Positions 1 to 5,630 are shown, numbered from the stretch's first letter. The stretch is DNA of 6,027 nt from an uncultured Coriobacteriaceae bacterium (GCA_902783515.1 CACZRK010000456.1:1-6027); one strand, 5' to 3'. Made by a program: numbers and translations. Notes: generated by a model not told the origin, from the sequence alone.

Positions 1-449
1 AGGTCGCAGCCGCGAGCGCCGACGTGGATGGGAAGCGTGATTCAATGGCGCAGGACAGGTCTTGGGCGCGGGATAGCCTCGCCGCTGACAGCATGCTTGA
101 GGCGAATGCCGTCCTGAGCGTGCATGGCGTGACGTTTGACGTCAAGCTCGCCGACACCGACGCGGCTCGGACGCTTGCCAACCGGTTGGCGCAGGGTCCC
201 GTGACGGTTGATCTGCATCCATACGGCGGCTTTGAGATGGTGGGGCCTCTGCCGTGGAGCCTGCCGACCGACGACGCACAGGTCACGACGACTGCCGGCG
301 ACATCATGCTGTATCAGGGGGATCAGATCACGATCTTTCTTGACACGAACTCCTGGTCGTACACGCCGCTTGGTCGCATTCAGGGCGCGTCGGTGCAGGA
401 CCTTAAGAACGCCTTCGGTGATGGTCCGGCAACAGTGACGCTCTCATAG
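1..449 (+). CDS. Cyclophilin-like fold protein, 5' end missing
   Basis: The frame is open from the first full codon (3-5) to a TAG at 447-449, so the gene probably begins upstream. Candidate internal starts are GTG at 24, ATG at 45 (weak GGGAAG at 30-35) and ATG at 93, none with a convincing ribosome binding site. From about codon 27 of the GTG-24 reading the protein matches my memory of the small bacterial cyclophilin-like family (Cyclophil_like2 type): an opening strand with VHGVTFDVKL, then the family landmarks SLPTDD, AGDIMLYQGDQITIF, SYTPLGRI, and a final ATVTLS strand. These proteins are about 110-120 residues in the core and often have a lipoprotein or Sec leader; the small Ala/Ser-rich stretch before codon 24 could be the end of such a leader. 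Biochemical function is unknown for this group; proline-isomerase activity should not be assumed. Third-position GC looks lower than in the neighbouring genes. No partner gene is visible. Confidence 0.72.
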   Translation, partial: VAAASADVDGKRDSMAQDRSWARDSLAADSMLEANAVLSVHGVTFDVKLADTDAARTLANRLAQGPVTVDLHPYGGFEMVGPLPWSLPTDDAQVTTTAGDIMLYQGDQITIFLDTNSWSYTPLGRIQGASVQDLKNAFGDGPATVTLS

Positions 450-464
450 ACGTCGGACGCGCAG

Positions 465-494
465 GCCAAGGCATTCCGCATTCTGCTCCTTGGC
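465..494 (+). terminator. Weak hairpin after the cyclophilin-like gene
   Basis: GCCAAGG at 465-471 is the exact reverse complement of CCTTGGC at 488-494, with a 16-base loop, starting 16 bases after the stop codon. There is no T-run after it and the stem is only 7 bp, so it is a possible factor-independent terminator at best. Its right arm overlaps a TTGGCT at 490-495. Confidence 0.25.
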
Positions 495-536
495 TGAATC
501 GCTTAATGTTACATAACATATATTATCGGATTTATT
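490..536 (+). promoter_or_regulatory. AT-rich promoter region with 14-bp inverted repeat
   Basis: Bases 503-540 form a sharply AT-rich island in otherwise GC-rich DNA. Possible sigma-70 boxes are GTTACA (508-513), 17 bases, TTTATT (531-536), each 4 of 6 to consensus, or TTGGCT (490-495), 18 bases, TAACAT (514-519). A perfect inverted repeat ATGTTA-CA-TAACAT (506-519) covers the first -35 candidate, so a repressor or activator site is plausible. The next gene downstream on this strand is the ECF sigma factor, about 190 bases away, implying a long leader if this is its promoter. The boxes are judged by eye; no start site is known. Confidence 0.45.
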
Positions 537-613
537 GAAGTGACCGTTGCATGTGCGGCGCGCAGTCCGCCCGTTCCAATCGCGCCGACGCCCGACGGCA
601 CTCGGATGCATGA

Positions 614-652
614 TGGGCGTCGTCGCCCAGACATCGCCGCGCATGCGATGTC
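614..652 (+). other. Two adjacent hairpins in the sigma factor leader
   Basis: TGGGCG (614-619) pairs perfectly with CGCCCA (624-629) around a 4-base loop. Immediately after, GACATCGC (630-637) pairs perfectly with GCGATGTC (645-652) around a 7-base loop. The two stems abut without a gap. They lie 77-115 bases before the sigma factor start and would be in its leader RNA if transcription starts near 540. No T-run follows, so a simple terminator is unlikely. A structured leader or stability element is inference only. Confidence 0.35.
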
Positions 653-728
653 AACTTTGCCCGTCTCGATCGTGTTGTAGGTGAGCGCTCAAGGATCGGC
701 ACGCACACGTCGGAAGGAGGCAATCGCA

Positions 729-1379
729 ATGCTGAGAGGCGTGGGTCGTGACGAGGAGGTGCACCGGGAGGCGCGGCGCCTTGTAGATGCGTACGGCGAC
801 CTCGCGCTGCGGCTCGCCTACACCTACCTCGGCTCGCGTCAGGACGCCGAGGACGTGAGCCAGGACGTGCTGTGCAAGATGATCACGCGCCGCGTCCCGT
901 TCAACGGGCAGGAGCACGAGCGCGCGTGGGTCATCCGGTGCACGGCGAACGCCTGCAAGGACCTGCTGCGCAGCGCCGCCCGGACGAGGAACGTCCCGCT
1001 CGACGCCGTGACCGAGCCGCCCGACGCGGCCGTCACGTTCGATGACGCCGATGACGTCCCCGGGCAGGTGACGCGGGCGGTGATGGGGCTGCCTCCCCTG
1101 TATCGGGAGGCTGTCTACCTGCACTACTACGACGACATGAGCATCAAGGAGATCGCCGAGGCGGTCGACGCCGCGCCGAGCGCGGTGGCAAAGCGGCTCA
1201 GCCGCGCACGCGAGGAGCTCCGCGAGAGACTGGAGGGGCACGATGACGGACGAGACGATGCGCGAGACGATGGGGCGGTATCGGGACGAGATGGCGACGG
1301 TCACGCTCTCCGACGCGCGGCGGGAGCGGATGGCGAGCGCCGTCGCGTCGGCGGCGGAGGCGTCGCGAGGCCATGCTGA
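729..1379 (+). CDS. ECF-type RNA polymerase sigma factor
   Basis: An extracytoplasmic-function sigma factor that would direct RNA polymerase to a small promoter set. ATG 729 is chosen because AGGAGG lies at 715-720, 8 bases upstream; the in-frame GTG at 681 has no such site. Region 2 spans about residues 18-87, with the typical SRQDAEDVSQDVL helix followed by ERAWVIRCTANACKDLLR. An acidic linker (about 92-112) leads to region 4 (about 113-168): LPPLYREAVYLHYYDDMSIKEIAEAV, then the recognition helix with SAVAKRLSRAREELRERL. Regions 1 and 3 are absent, as expected for ECF factors. The conserved protein ends near residue 170. The last 45 residues, rich in Asp, Arg and Gly, come only from reading the start of the next gene in another frame and have poor third-position GC, so they are probably not a conserved domain. 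See the overlap finding. The gene is coupled to the DUF4179-type protein downstream. Confidence 0.9.
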   Translation: MLRGVGRDEEVHREARRLVDAYGDLALRLAYTYLGSRQDAEDVSQDVLCKMITRRVPFNGQEHERAWVIRCTANACKDLLRSAARTRNVPLDAVTEPPDAAVTFDDADDVPGQVTRAVMGLPPLYREAVYLHYYDDMSIKEIAEAVDAAPSAVAKRLSRAREELRERLEGHDDGRDDARDDGAVSGRDGDGHALRRAAGADGERRRVGGGGVARPC

Positions 1380-2358
1380 CGAGGCCGAGGTGCTGGACCT
1401 GCGCGGCGCGCGCAGGTCTCGCCCGCAGCGATGGCGCCCGAGGTTCGCGATCGCGGCGGCGGCCTGCCTCGCCGTGGTCGTCGGCGTGGGCGGCTACGCG
1501 TACGCAAGCGGTCGCCTGGTCGGCGTCACCGACGTCATCGACGCCATCTTCCACGGCGCGCCGGCGGCCACGGAGGTCCGCGACAAGGTCGGGCACCCGG
1601 TGGACGCCGCGGCGACGAACGACGGCGTGACCATCTCGGCCGACGCCGTGGTGGGTGACGACCACAGCTACGCGATCGTCTACAGCATCAGGCGCGACGA
1701 CGGTGAGCCGTTCGGCCAGGTCGGCACGGACGAGAACGGCACGCTCACGATCGACGGGCGGCACGTGCGGGTGGACCTCGATCAGTCGGTCACCGGCGCC
1801 ACCGGCCAGGGCGGCGGGCTATACCTCTACGACGCCGACCCCGCCGACGGCGCGATCCAGGCGGTCATGATGTGCACGACCGACGCGAGCCTCGTCGGCG
1901 CGACCGTCAGGACGCACGTCACGGGCATCGGCCTGTGCGACGACGACGGTGTCAGCGTCGATCCGCTCGCGACGGGCTCGTGGGATCTCACGTTCGCGCT
2001 GAACTACGAGAGCGACCAGGTGACGCTCACGCCCGCCGGGGCGCTCGCGGTCGCGGGCGTCGACGGCACGGTGCAGACGGTGAGCGCCTCGCCGATCGGC
2101 GTCTGGGTCGAGTACACCGTGGCCGGCGTCGAGGAGCCGCCGGAGACGGACGGCATGTGGTCCCCCGCCTTCCTCGAGCTCGGGGAGATCACCGTCACCA
2201 TGCGCGACGGCACGAGCTTCTCCGTGCCCAGCGGCGCGGGCGGTGAGTCCGAGCGGGACGGCGTGACCTCGTGTCAGGTCGGCGCGTTCTTCGACCGGGT
2301 GGTCGACCCGGCGCAGGTCGCGTCGGTGAGCTTCGGCGGCGTGACCGCCACCGCGTAG
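1243..2358 (+). CDS. DUF4179-like membrane protein, probable anti-sigma factor
   Basis: A 371-residue one-pass membrane protein. The start ATG 1243 has GGAGG at 1232-1236 with 6 bases spacing, and third-position GC is high from the first codons. Residues 1-67 are cytoplasmic in the predicted topology, charged, ending in an Arg-rich stretch (RGARRSRPQRWRPR) that fits positive-inside. Residues about 68-88 (FAIAAAACLAVVVGVGGYAYA) form the single membrane helix. The remainder (about 90-371) is extracytoplasmic and beta-rich, with a strand pattern NDGVTISADAVVGDDHSYAIVYSI typical of DUF4179 proteins. Such proteins are commonly encoded directly after ECF sigma factors in Firmicutes and Coriobacteriia and are inferred to restrain them. 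The N-terminal part lacks the HxxxCxxC zinc motif of classical zinc-binding anti-sigma factors; its only nearby cysteine (C75) is in the helix. What it senses is unknown. Alternative: a surface protein merely in the sigma factor's regulon. Confidence 0.78.
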   Translation: MTDETMRETMGRYRDEMATVTLSDARRERMASAVASAAEASRGHADEAEVLDLRGARRSRPQRWRPRFAIAAAACLAVVVGVGGYAYASGRLVGVTDVIDAIFHGAPAATEVRDKVGHPVDAAATNDGVTISADAVVGDDHSYAIVYSIRRDDGEPFGQVGTDENGTLTIDGRHVRVDLDQSVTGATGQGGGLYLYDADPADGAIQAVMMCTTDASLVGATVRTHVTGIGLCDDDGVSVDPLATGSWDLTFALNYESDQVTLTPAGALAVAGVDGTVQTVSASPIGVWVEYTVAGVEEPPETDGMWSPAFLELGEITVTMRDGTSFSVPSGAGGESERDGVTSCQVGAFFDRVVDPAQVASVSFGGVTATA

Positions 2359-2375
2359 GCACCGCGATGCGGCAT

Positions 2376-2416
2376 GCGGGGCTCGTCAGGACGCGCGGGC
2401 GTCCGGCGAGCCCCGC
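2376..2416. terminator. Bidirectional terminator hairpin between convergent genes
   Basis: GCGGGGCTCG (2376-2385) is the exact reverse complement of CGAGCCCCGC (2407-2416). Inside it, GGACGC (2389-2394) pairs with GCGTCC (2399-2404) around GCGG, giving a nearly continuous stem with a small internal loop. It starts 18 bases after the membrane protein's stop and ends 30 bases before the stop of the convergent aminopeptidase, so it can serve both strands. It has no T-run on either side, which is common in high-GC genomes. Confidence 0.7.
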
Positions 2417-2445
2417 CGCGAGACGGGGACCGCGCGGCCTCGGCG

Positions 2446-3750
2446 TCACTCCCAGGCCCACTGGCCGTCCACGAAGACGGGGGTCACCGTCCCGTCAACC
2501 GCGACGCCGTCCACGCGCAGGTCGTCGGCGCCGATCATGAAGTCCACGTGCGTCGCGCCGTGGTTCACGCCGTGCGCGAGCAGCTCGTAGGCGCCCATCG
2601 CCAGGCCGCCCTCGTAGCACTCGGGGAAGCCCGTGCCCAGCGCCAGGTGGCAGCTCGCGTTCTCGTCGTAGAGCGTGCTGTAGAACAGAAGGCCGCTCTG
2701 TCGGATCGGCGTGTTCTTGGAGACGAGCGCGCACTCGCCCAGGCGGCGCGCGTTCTCGTCGGTCGCCAGGATGTGGTCCAGCACCTCCCCGCCTGTCGCC
2801 GCCCCGTGCTCCACGACGGCGCCGTCGCTGAACCTGAACCAGAAGTCGCGGATCACGACGCCGTCGTGCACGAGCGGCAGCGCGGCGTGCACGATCCCGT
2901 TGACGCGCATGCGGTCAGGCGAGGTGAAGACCTCCTCGGTCGGAATGTTCGGGAAGAACCGCACGCCGTCGGTCGATGCTCCCGAGCCGCCCGCCCACAC
3001 CTGCCGGTCCGTGAGGCCGACCGTGAGGTCCGTCCCGTTGGCGGAGACGTAGTGCAGCCGGTCAAAGTGGTGCCCGTTCATGAACGCCAGGCTGCGCGCG
3101 AACGCCTCGTCGTGCGCGCGCCACGCTTCAAGCGGGTCGTCGTTGTCGGCGCGCGCGGTCGCAAGGATCGCGTCCCAGAGCCGGGCGATCGCCGAGACGG
3201 TCCCCTCGTCCGGGAACACCTTGCGCGCCCACGCCGCGGTCGGGACGCCGGCGATCCCCCACCGGTTGCGACCGAAGTCCATGCCGTCGCGCCATGCGGT
3301 CGCCTCGGTGTTGCGCGCCTTGCGGGCCGCCGCGGGCTTGCGCGGGTCGATGCCGGCGAGCACGTCGGGGTCCTCCCCCTCAAGCCACAGGAAGCACGCG
3401 CCCTGCTCGGCGAGGTCGTTGAGCTGCGCGCGCTTCCAAGCGGGCATGTGCTCAAAGTACGCCAGTGGCGTGCGCTCGTACTCAAGGCGCGCCACGTCGT
3501 CGTCGCCCCAGATGACCGTCACGTGCCCCGCGCCCGCGTCATATCCCGCGCGCACGACCATGCGCGCGAAGTAAGCCGCCTCCACCGGCGCGGTCACGAC
3601 GAGCTCCTGGCCCTGCGCGACGGCGACGCATCGGCGCACGAGCAGGTTCGCGTAGCCCTCCAGCCGCGGCGCGAGCGCGGCGATGCGCCCGGCGAGCGCG
3701 GGGTCAAGGATGTCGAGAGGTGCGGGGATGCGTGCGGGCGCTGCTGTCAT
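2446..3750 (-). CDS. M29-family metallo-aminopeptidase
   Basis: A 434-residue cytoplasmic aminopeptidase of MEROPS family M29 (AmpS/AmpT/PepS type), which removes N-terminal residues from peptides using two metal ions. Start ATG 3748-3750 has AGGAG on the minus strand (complement of 3759-3763), 8 bases away. The N-terminal half includes YANLLVRRCVAVAQGQELVV and an AYFARMVV helix. The C-terminal half holds the metal site: E273 in NIPTEEVFTSPDR, E339 in RRLGECALV, H368 in DENASCHLALG, and H401/D403 in THVDFMIGADDL. The spacing between these residues (66, 29, 33, 2) equals that I recall for Staphylococcus AmpS (E253, E319, H348, H381, D383), which supports an intact site. The residue matching AmpS Tyr355 is Phe375. 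The length is close to the usual 410-residue size. No signal peptide is present. The gene follows the aldolase on the same strand but is separated by a strong hairpin. It likely has a peptide-catabolism role, fitting an amino-acid-using anaerobe. Confidence 0.93.
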   Translation of the reverse strand: MTAAPARIPAPLDILDPALAGRIAALAPRLEGYANLLVRRCVAVAQGQELVVTAPVEAAYFARMVVRAGYDAGAGHVTVIWGDDDVARLEYERTPLAYFEHMPAWKRAQLNDLAEQGACFLWLEGEDPDVLAGIDPRKPAAARKARNTEATAWRDGMDFGRNRWGIAGVPTAAWARKVFPDEGTVSAIARLWDAILATARADNDDPLEAWRAHDEAFARSLAFMNGHHFDRLHYVSANGTDLTVGLTDRQVWAGGSGASTDGVRFFPNIPTEEVFTSPDRMRVNGIVHAALPLVHDGVVIRDFWFRFSDGAVVEHGAATGGEVLDHILATDENARRLGECALVSKNTPIRQSGLLFYSTLYDENASCHLALGTGFPECYEGGLAMGAYELLAHGVNHGATHVDFMIGADDLRVDGVAVDGTVTPVFVDGQWAWE

Positions 3751-3785
3751 GACGTGTGCTCCTGACGTGGTCGATGCATGCGACG

Positions 3786-3824
3786 GCCCCGGCCGCCTGC
3801 GAGCGACGCTCGCGGGACCGGGGC
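3786..3824 (-). terminator. Strong hairpin between aldolase and aminopeptidase genes
   Basis: The outer stem GCCCCGG (3786-3792) pairs with CCGGGGC (3818-3824). An inner stem CCTGCGAGC (3796-3804) pairs with GCTCGCGGG (3808-3816), including one G-T pair, around GAC. Read leftward, it lies 28 bases after the aldolase stop and ends 35 bases before the aminopeptidase start codon. This is the position of an aldolase terminator, possibly leaky. No T-run is visible. Confidence 0.65.
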
Positions 3825-3852
3825 GTGTCTGCGCGGAGAGGCGCGGGCGACG

Positions 3853-4728
3853 CTAGGCCGCCCAGCCCTTGCCGTCGCTGCCGAAGGTGCGGATGAGCTC
3901 CTCGGCGCGGGCCACGATCGCCTCGAAGCCCGGCTTCAGGAGCTTGCGGGGGTCGTAGCCCTTCCCCTGCTGGTCAAGGCCCGCCTCGATGTAGGCGCGC
4001 GTGGCCTTGGCGAAGGCGACCTGCAGGTCGGTGTTGACGTTGATCTTCGCGACGCCCATGGAGATGGCCTTCTGCACCTGGTCGGTCGGGATGCCGGTGC
4101 CCCCGTGCAGGACGAGCGGCAGGTCGCCGACCTTCTCCTTGATGGCGGCGAGCACGTCAAACTGCAGGCCCGCCCAGTTGGCCGGGTACAGGCCGTGGAT
4201 GTTGCCAATGCCGCAGGCGAGGAAGTCCACGCCGGTCTGCGCGATCGCGAGGCACTGCGCCGGGTCGGCGACCTCGCCGAGCGAGGCCACGCCGTCCTCC
4301 ACGCCGCCGATTCCGCCGACCTCAGCCTCGATCGAGAGGCCCTTGGCGTGGGCGACCTTCACGAGCTCCGCCGTGCGGGCGAGGTTCGTCTCGAAGTCGG
4401 GCTCCTTGGAGCCGTCGTACATGATGGAGGTGAACCCGGCGTCGATGCACGTGAAGCAGTCCTCGTACGTGCCGTGGTCCAGGTGCAGCGCGACCGGCAC
4501 CGTGATGCCCATGGTCTCGGTCAGGGTGTGCACGATCTCGGAGACGACCTTGAAGCTCGTCTGCCACTTCGCGGCGCCCGAGGTGCACTGGACGATCACC
4601 GGCGACTGGGTCTGCTCGGCGGCCGTGAGGATCGAGCGCGTCCACTCGAGGTTGTTCGTGTTGAAGGCCGCGATCCCGTAGTGGCCGCGCTCGGCCGCCC
4701 GCAGCATCGCGGTTGCGCTGACAAGCAT
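3853..4728 (-). CDS. fba: Class II fructose-bisphosphate aldolase family protein
   Basis: A zinc-dependent class II aldolase of 291 residues, the normal size for the family. It most likely interconverts fructose-1,6-bisphosphate with glyceraldehyde-3-phosphate and dihydroxyacetone phosphate in glycolysis and gluconeogenesis. The start is ATG 4726-4728 (MLVSATAML), preceded by GAGG five bases away; a longer frame to 4818 adds 30 residues unlike the family. Key residues are D84 (catalytic) and H85 (zinc) in HLDHGTYEDC, E136 in IEAEVGGIGG, H178 (zinc) in GIGNIHG, H208 (zinc) in LHGGTGIP, and NVNTD (231-235), which contacts substrate phosphate in relatives. The N-terminal AFNTNN and the Ser/Lys of SGAAKW also fit. 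Tagatose-bisphosphate aldolases (GatY/KbaY) share all these motifs and cannot be excluded from sequence alone, but no galactitol or tagatose genes are nearby. The leader upstream contains interlocking inverted repeats. Confidence 0.93.
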   Translation of the reverse strand: MLVSATAMLRAAERGHYGIAAFNTNNLEWTRSILTAAEQTQSPVIVQCTSGAAKWQTSFKVVSEIVHTLTETMGITVPVALHLDHGTYEDCFTCIDAGFTSIMYDGSKEPDFETNLARTAELVKVAHAKGLSIEAEVGGIGGVEDGVASLGEVADPAQCLAIAQTGVDFLACGIGNIHGLYPANWAGLQFDVLAAIKEKVGDLPLVLHGGTGIPTDQVQKAISMGVAKINVNTDLQVAFAKATRAYIEAGLDQQGKGYDPRKLLKPGFEAIVARAEELIRTFGSDGKGWAA

Positions 4729-4883
4729 GTGTGCCTCGTTTCCTTGACTCGTGTCCGTGGTTCGTGTCTGCGCGCGGTTCGCGTCCCTTGGCTCGGGCGC
4801 CGCGCCGTGTCGCGCCACCGGCGCCCGCGACCGTCTGCCACCGGGCGTCCCGAGCCTCGCATGCGCGACACCCTCTCACTGTA
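4729..4883 (-). promoter_or_regulatory. Aldolase leader and tentative promoter
   Basis: The minus strand reads TACAGT at 4883-4878, a 4-of-6 match to a -10 box; no good -35 box lies 16-18 bases upstream, so it is tentative. If used, transcription would start near 4871, giving a leader of about 145 bases. That leader holds two inverted-repeat pairs: GTGTCGCGC (4807-4815) with GCGCGACAC (4863-4871), and GGCTCGGG (4790-4797) with CCCGAGCC (4849-4856). Their arms alternate, so the two helices interlock. TCGTGTC also occurs twice in the plus strand (4749-4755 and 4762-4768), nearer the start codon. Confidence 0.35.
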
Positions 4884-4925
4884 GCGCGCCGACGACGCGG
4901 GTGCGACGACGCGTCCGCGGGGATC

Positions 4926-4966
4926 GGTGGGCGTCGTCGAGGCGCGCGCGACGGGCGCCGCCCACC
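4926..4966 (-). terminator. Putative terminator of the TetR gene
   Basis: GGTGGGCG (4926-4933) pairs perfectly with CGCCCACC (4959-4966). A nested CGTCG (4935-4939) can pair with CGACG (4949-4953). Read leftward, the stem starts 17 bases after the regulator's stop codon at 4984-4986. There is no T-run. Confidence 0.5.
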
Positions 4967-4983
4967 CGTCCCGGGGCGTGCCG

Positions 4984-5559
4984 CTAGGGCGCGACGTGCG
5001 GGTAGTCGAGCCCGTTGGGGTGCGGGACGGCGCGCGTCGCGTGCATGAAGCCGGGGATCATCGAGCAGATCGCGCCCGTGAGCGTCTCGACGTCGGCCTG
5101 CATGCCGTCAGCGAGCCATCCGTAGACGACCTGCGTGGTGCCCGTGACGTACAGCGTGACGCACGCGCTGCGCCGCTGCCGCTCGGACAGCGTCGCCGAC
5201 GGCGCGACGAACTCGGCGATCGCGAGGCGCACGAGCCACGCGTCGAGCAGCCCGTGGTACCTGACCCCGAACTCATGCGCCGGCACCTGTCGGAAGAACG
5301 CCTCGTGCGCGCGAAGGCGGCGCAGGCAGTCCAAGGTGTGCTCGGGCGTGAACAGCGCGCACTCCCCCTCCAGCAGCGGCCGCGAGGCGACGTAGTCAAA
5401 GAGGTCCTCGTAGCTCGCGAAGTGATTGTAGAAGGTCTGCCTGCTCATGCCCGACGCGTCGATGACGTCGGCGAGCCGCACGTCGCGCAGGTCACGGGAC
5501 TCGCTCATCCGCAGCAGCGCGTCCGTGAAGCGACGCCGCACCATCGACAGCCTGGGCAT
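4984..5559 (-). CDS. TetR/AcrR-family transcriptional regulator
   Basis: A 191-residue DNA-binding regulator. The N-terminal helix-turn-helix domain covers about residues 7-55. The turn and recognition helix are seen as LADVIDASGMSRQTFYNHFASYEDLFDYV (about 29-57), the classic TetR signature with the xTFYxHF core. The C-terminal part (about 60-175) is helical with no recognisable ligand pocket motif, as is normal for this family; it would dimerise and bind an unknown ligand. Start ATG 5557-5559 is preceded by a purine-rich GAGAGGGGGG; the in-frame Met at residue 6 is a less likely start because it would trim the first helix. It is divergent from the Tat-exported protein at 5760 and shares its 200-base intergenic region, where a palindrome sits just after its own -35-like box. 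It is therefore probably autoregulated and may control the divergent gene. The aldolase downstream is a separate unit, judging by the 255-base gap and hairpin. Confidence 0.9.
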   Translation of the reverse strand: MPRLSMVRRRFTDALLRMSESRDLRDVRLADVIDASGMSRQTFYNHFASYEDLFDYVASRPLLEGECALFTPEHTLDCLRRLRAHEAFFRQVPAHEFGVRYHGLLDAWLVRLAIAEFVAPSATLSERQRRSACVTLYVTGTTQVVYGWLADGMQADVETLTGAICSMIPGFMHATRAVPHPNGLDYPHVAP

Positions 5560-5600
5560 GCCGCCCCCCTCTCAGCGCCCGCCGTCCCTCGCATCCGCCT

Positions 5601-5630
5601 CTAGCATTGCCTATTCGCGCGAAAAGTCAA
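5601..5630 (-). promoter_or_regulatory. TetR gene promoter with overlapping operator candidate
   Basis: On the minus strand, TTGACT (5630-5625) matches 5 of 6 bases of the -35 consensus. The -10 is poor: AATGCT after 16 bases or TGCTAG (5606-5601) after 18. The spacer contains TTCGCGCGAA (5614-5623), a perfect 10-bp palindrome that extends to 16 bp (5611-5626) with a single mismatched pair. A palindrome over the promoter spacer of a tetR gene is the usual layout for autorepression. Ownership by this TetR is inference. Confidence 0.5.

Noticed and set aside
503..540. AT island as an origin of replication or insertion-sequence end
   Set aside because: It is only about 38 bases, with no DnaA-box cluster, terminal inverted repeats or target duplication seen; a promoter explains it more simply.
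681..728. Earlier GTG start of the sigma factor at 681
   Set aside because: No ribosome binding site precedes it, while AGGAGG at 715-720 is ideally placed for ATG 729.
444..1304. Several minus-strand frames across the sigma factor and its leader
   Set aside because: They are Arg/Ala/His-rich mirrors of the plus-strand gene or leader, with no domain and no ribosome binding site.
1198..1764. A 188-codon minus-strand frame over the anti-sigma N-terminal half
   Set aside because: The composition (Arg, Ala, Val, Asp repeats) is that of a shadow; the plus frame has a clear start site, membrane helix and third-position bias.
2374..3765. A 463-codon open frame on the plus strand opposite the aminopeptidase
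   Set aside because: It mirrors the well-supported M29 gene; its translation is Arg/Ala/Val-rich without domain motifs. Long antisense frames are normal in such GC-rich DNA.
4729..4818. N-terminal extension of the aldolase by 30 residues from an ATG at 4816-4818
   Set aside because: The extra residues are unlike the family, whose members start at the MLVSATAML equivalent, and the ATG at 4726-4728 has its own ribosome binding site.
3778..4884. A 368-codon open frame on the plus strand opposite the aldolase
   Set aside because: It is antisense to a gene with all catalytic motifs, with no recognisable domain and no ribosome binding site seen.
4731..5048. Plus-strand open frames across the aldolase/TetR gap
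   Set aside because: Low-complexity Arg/Ala translation, running into the antisense of tetR, with no ribosome binding site; the region is better explained as leader plus terminator.
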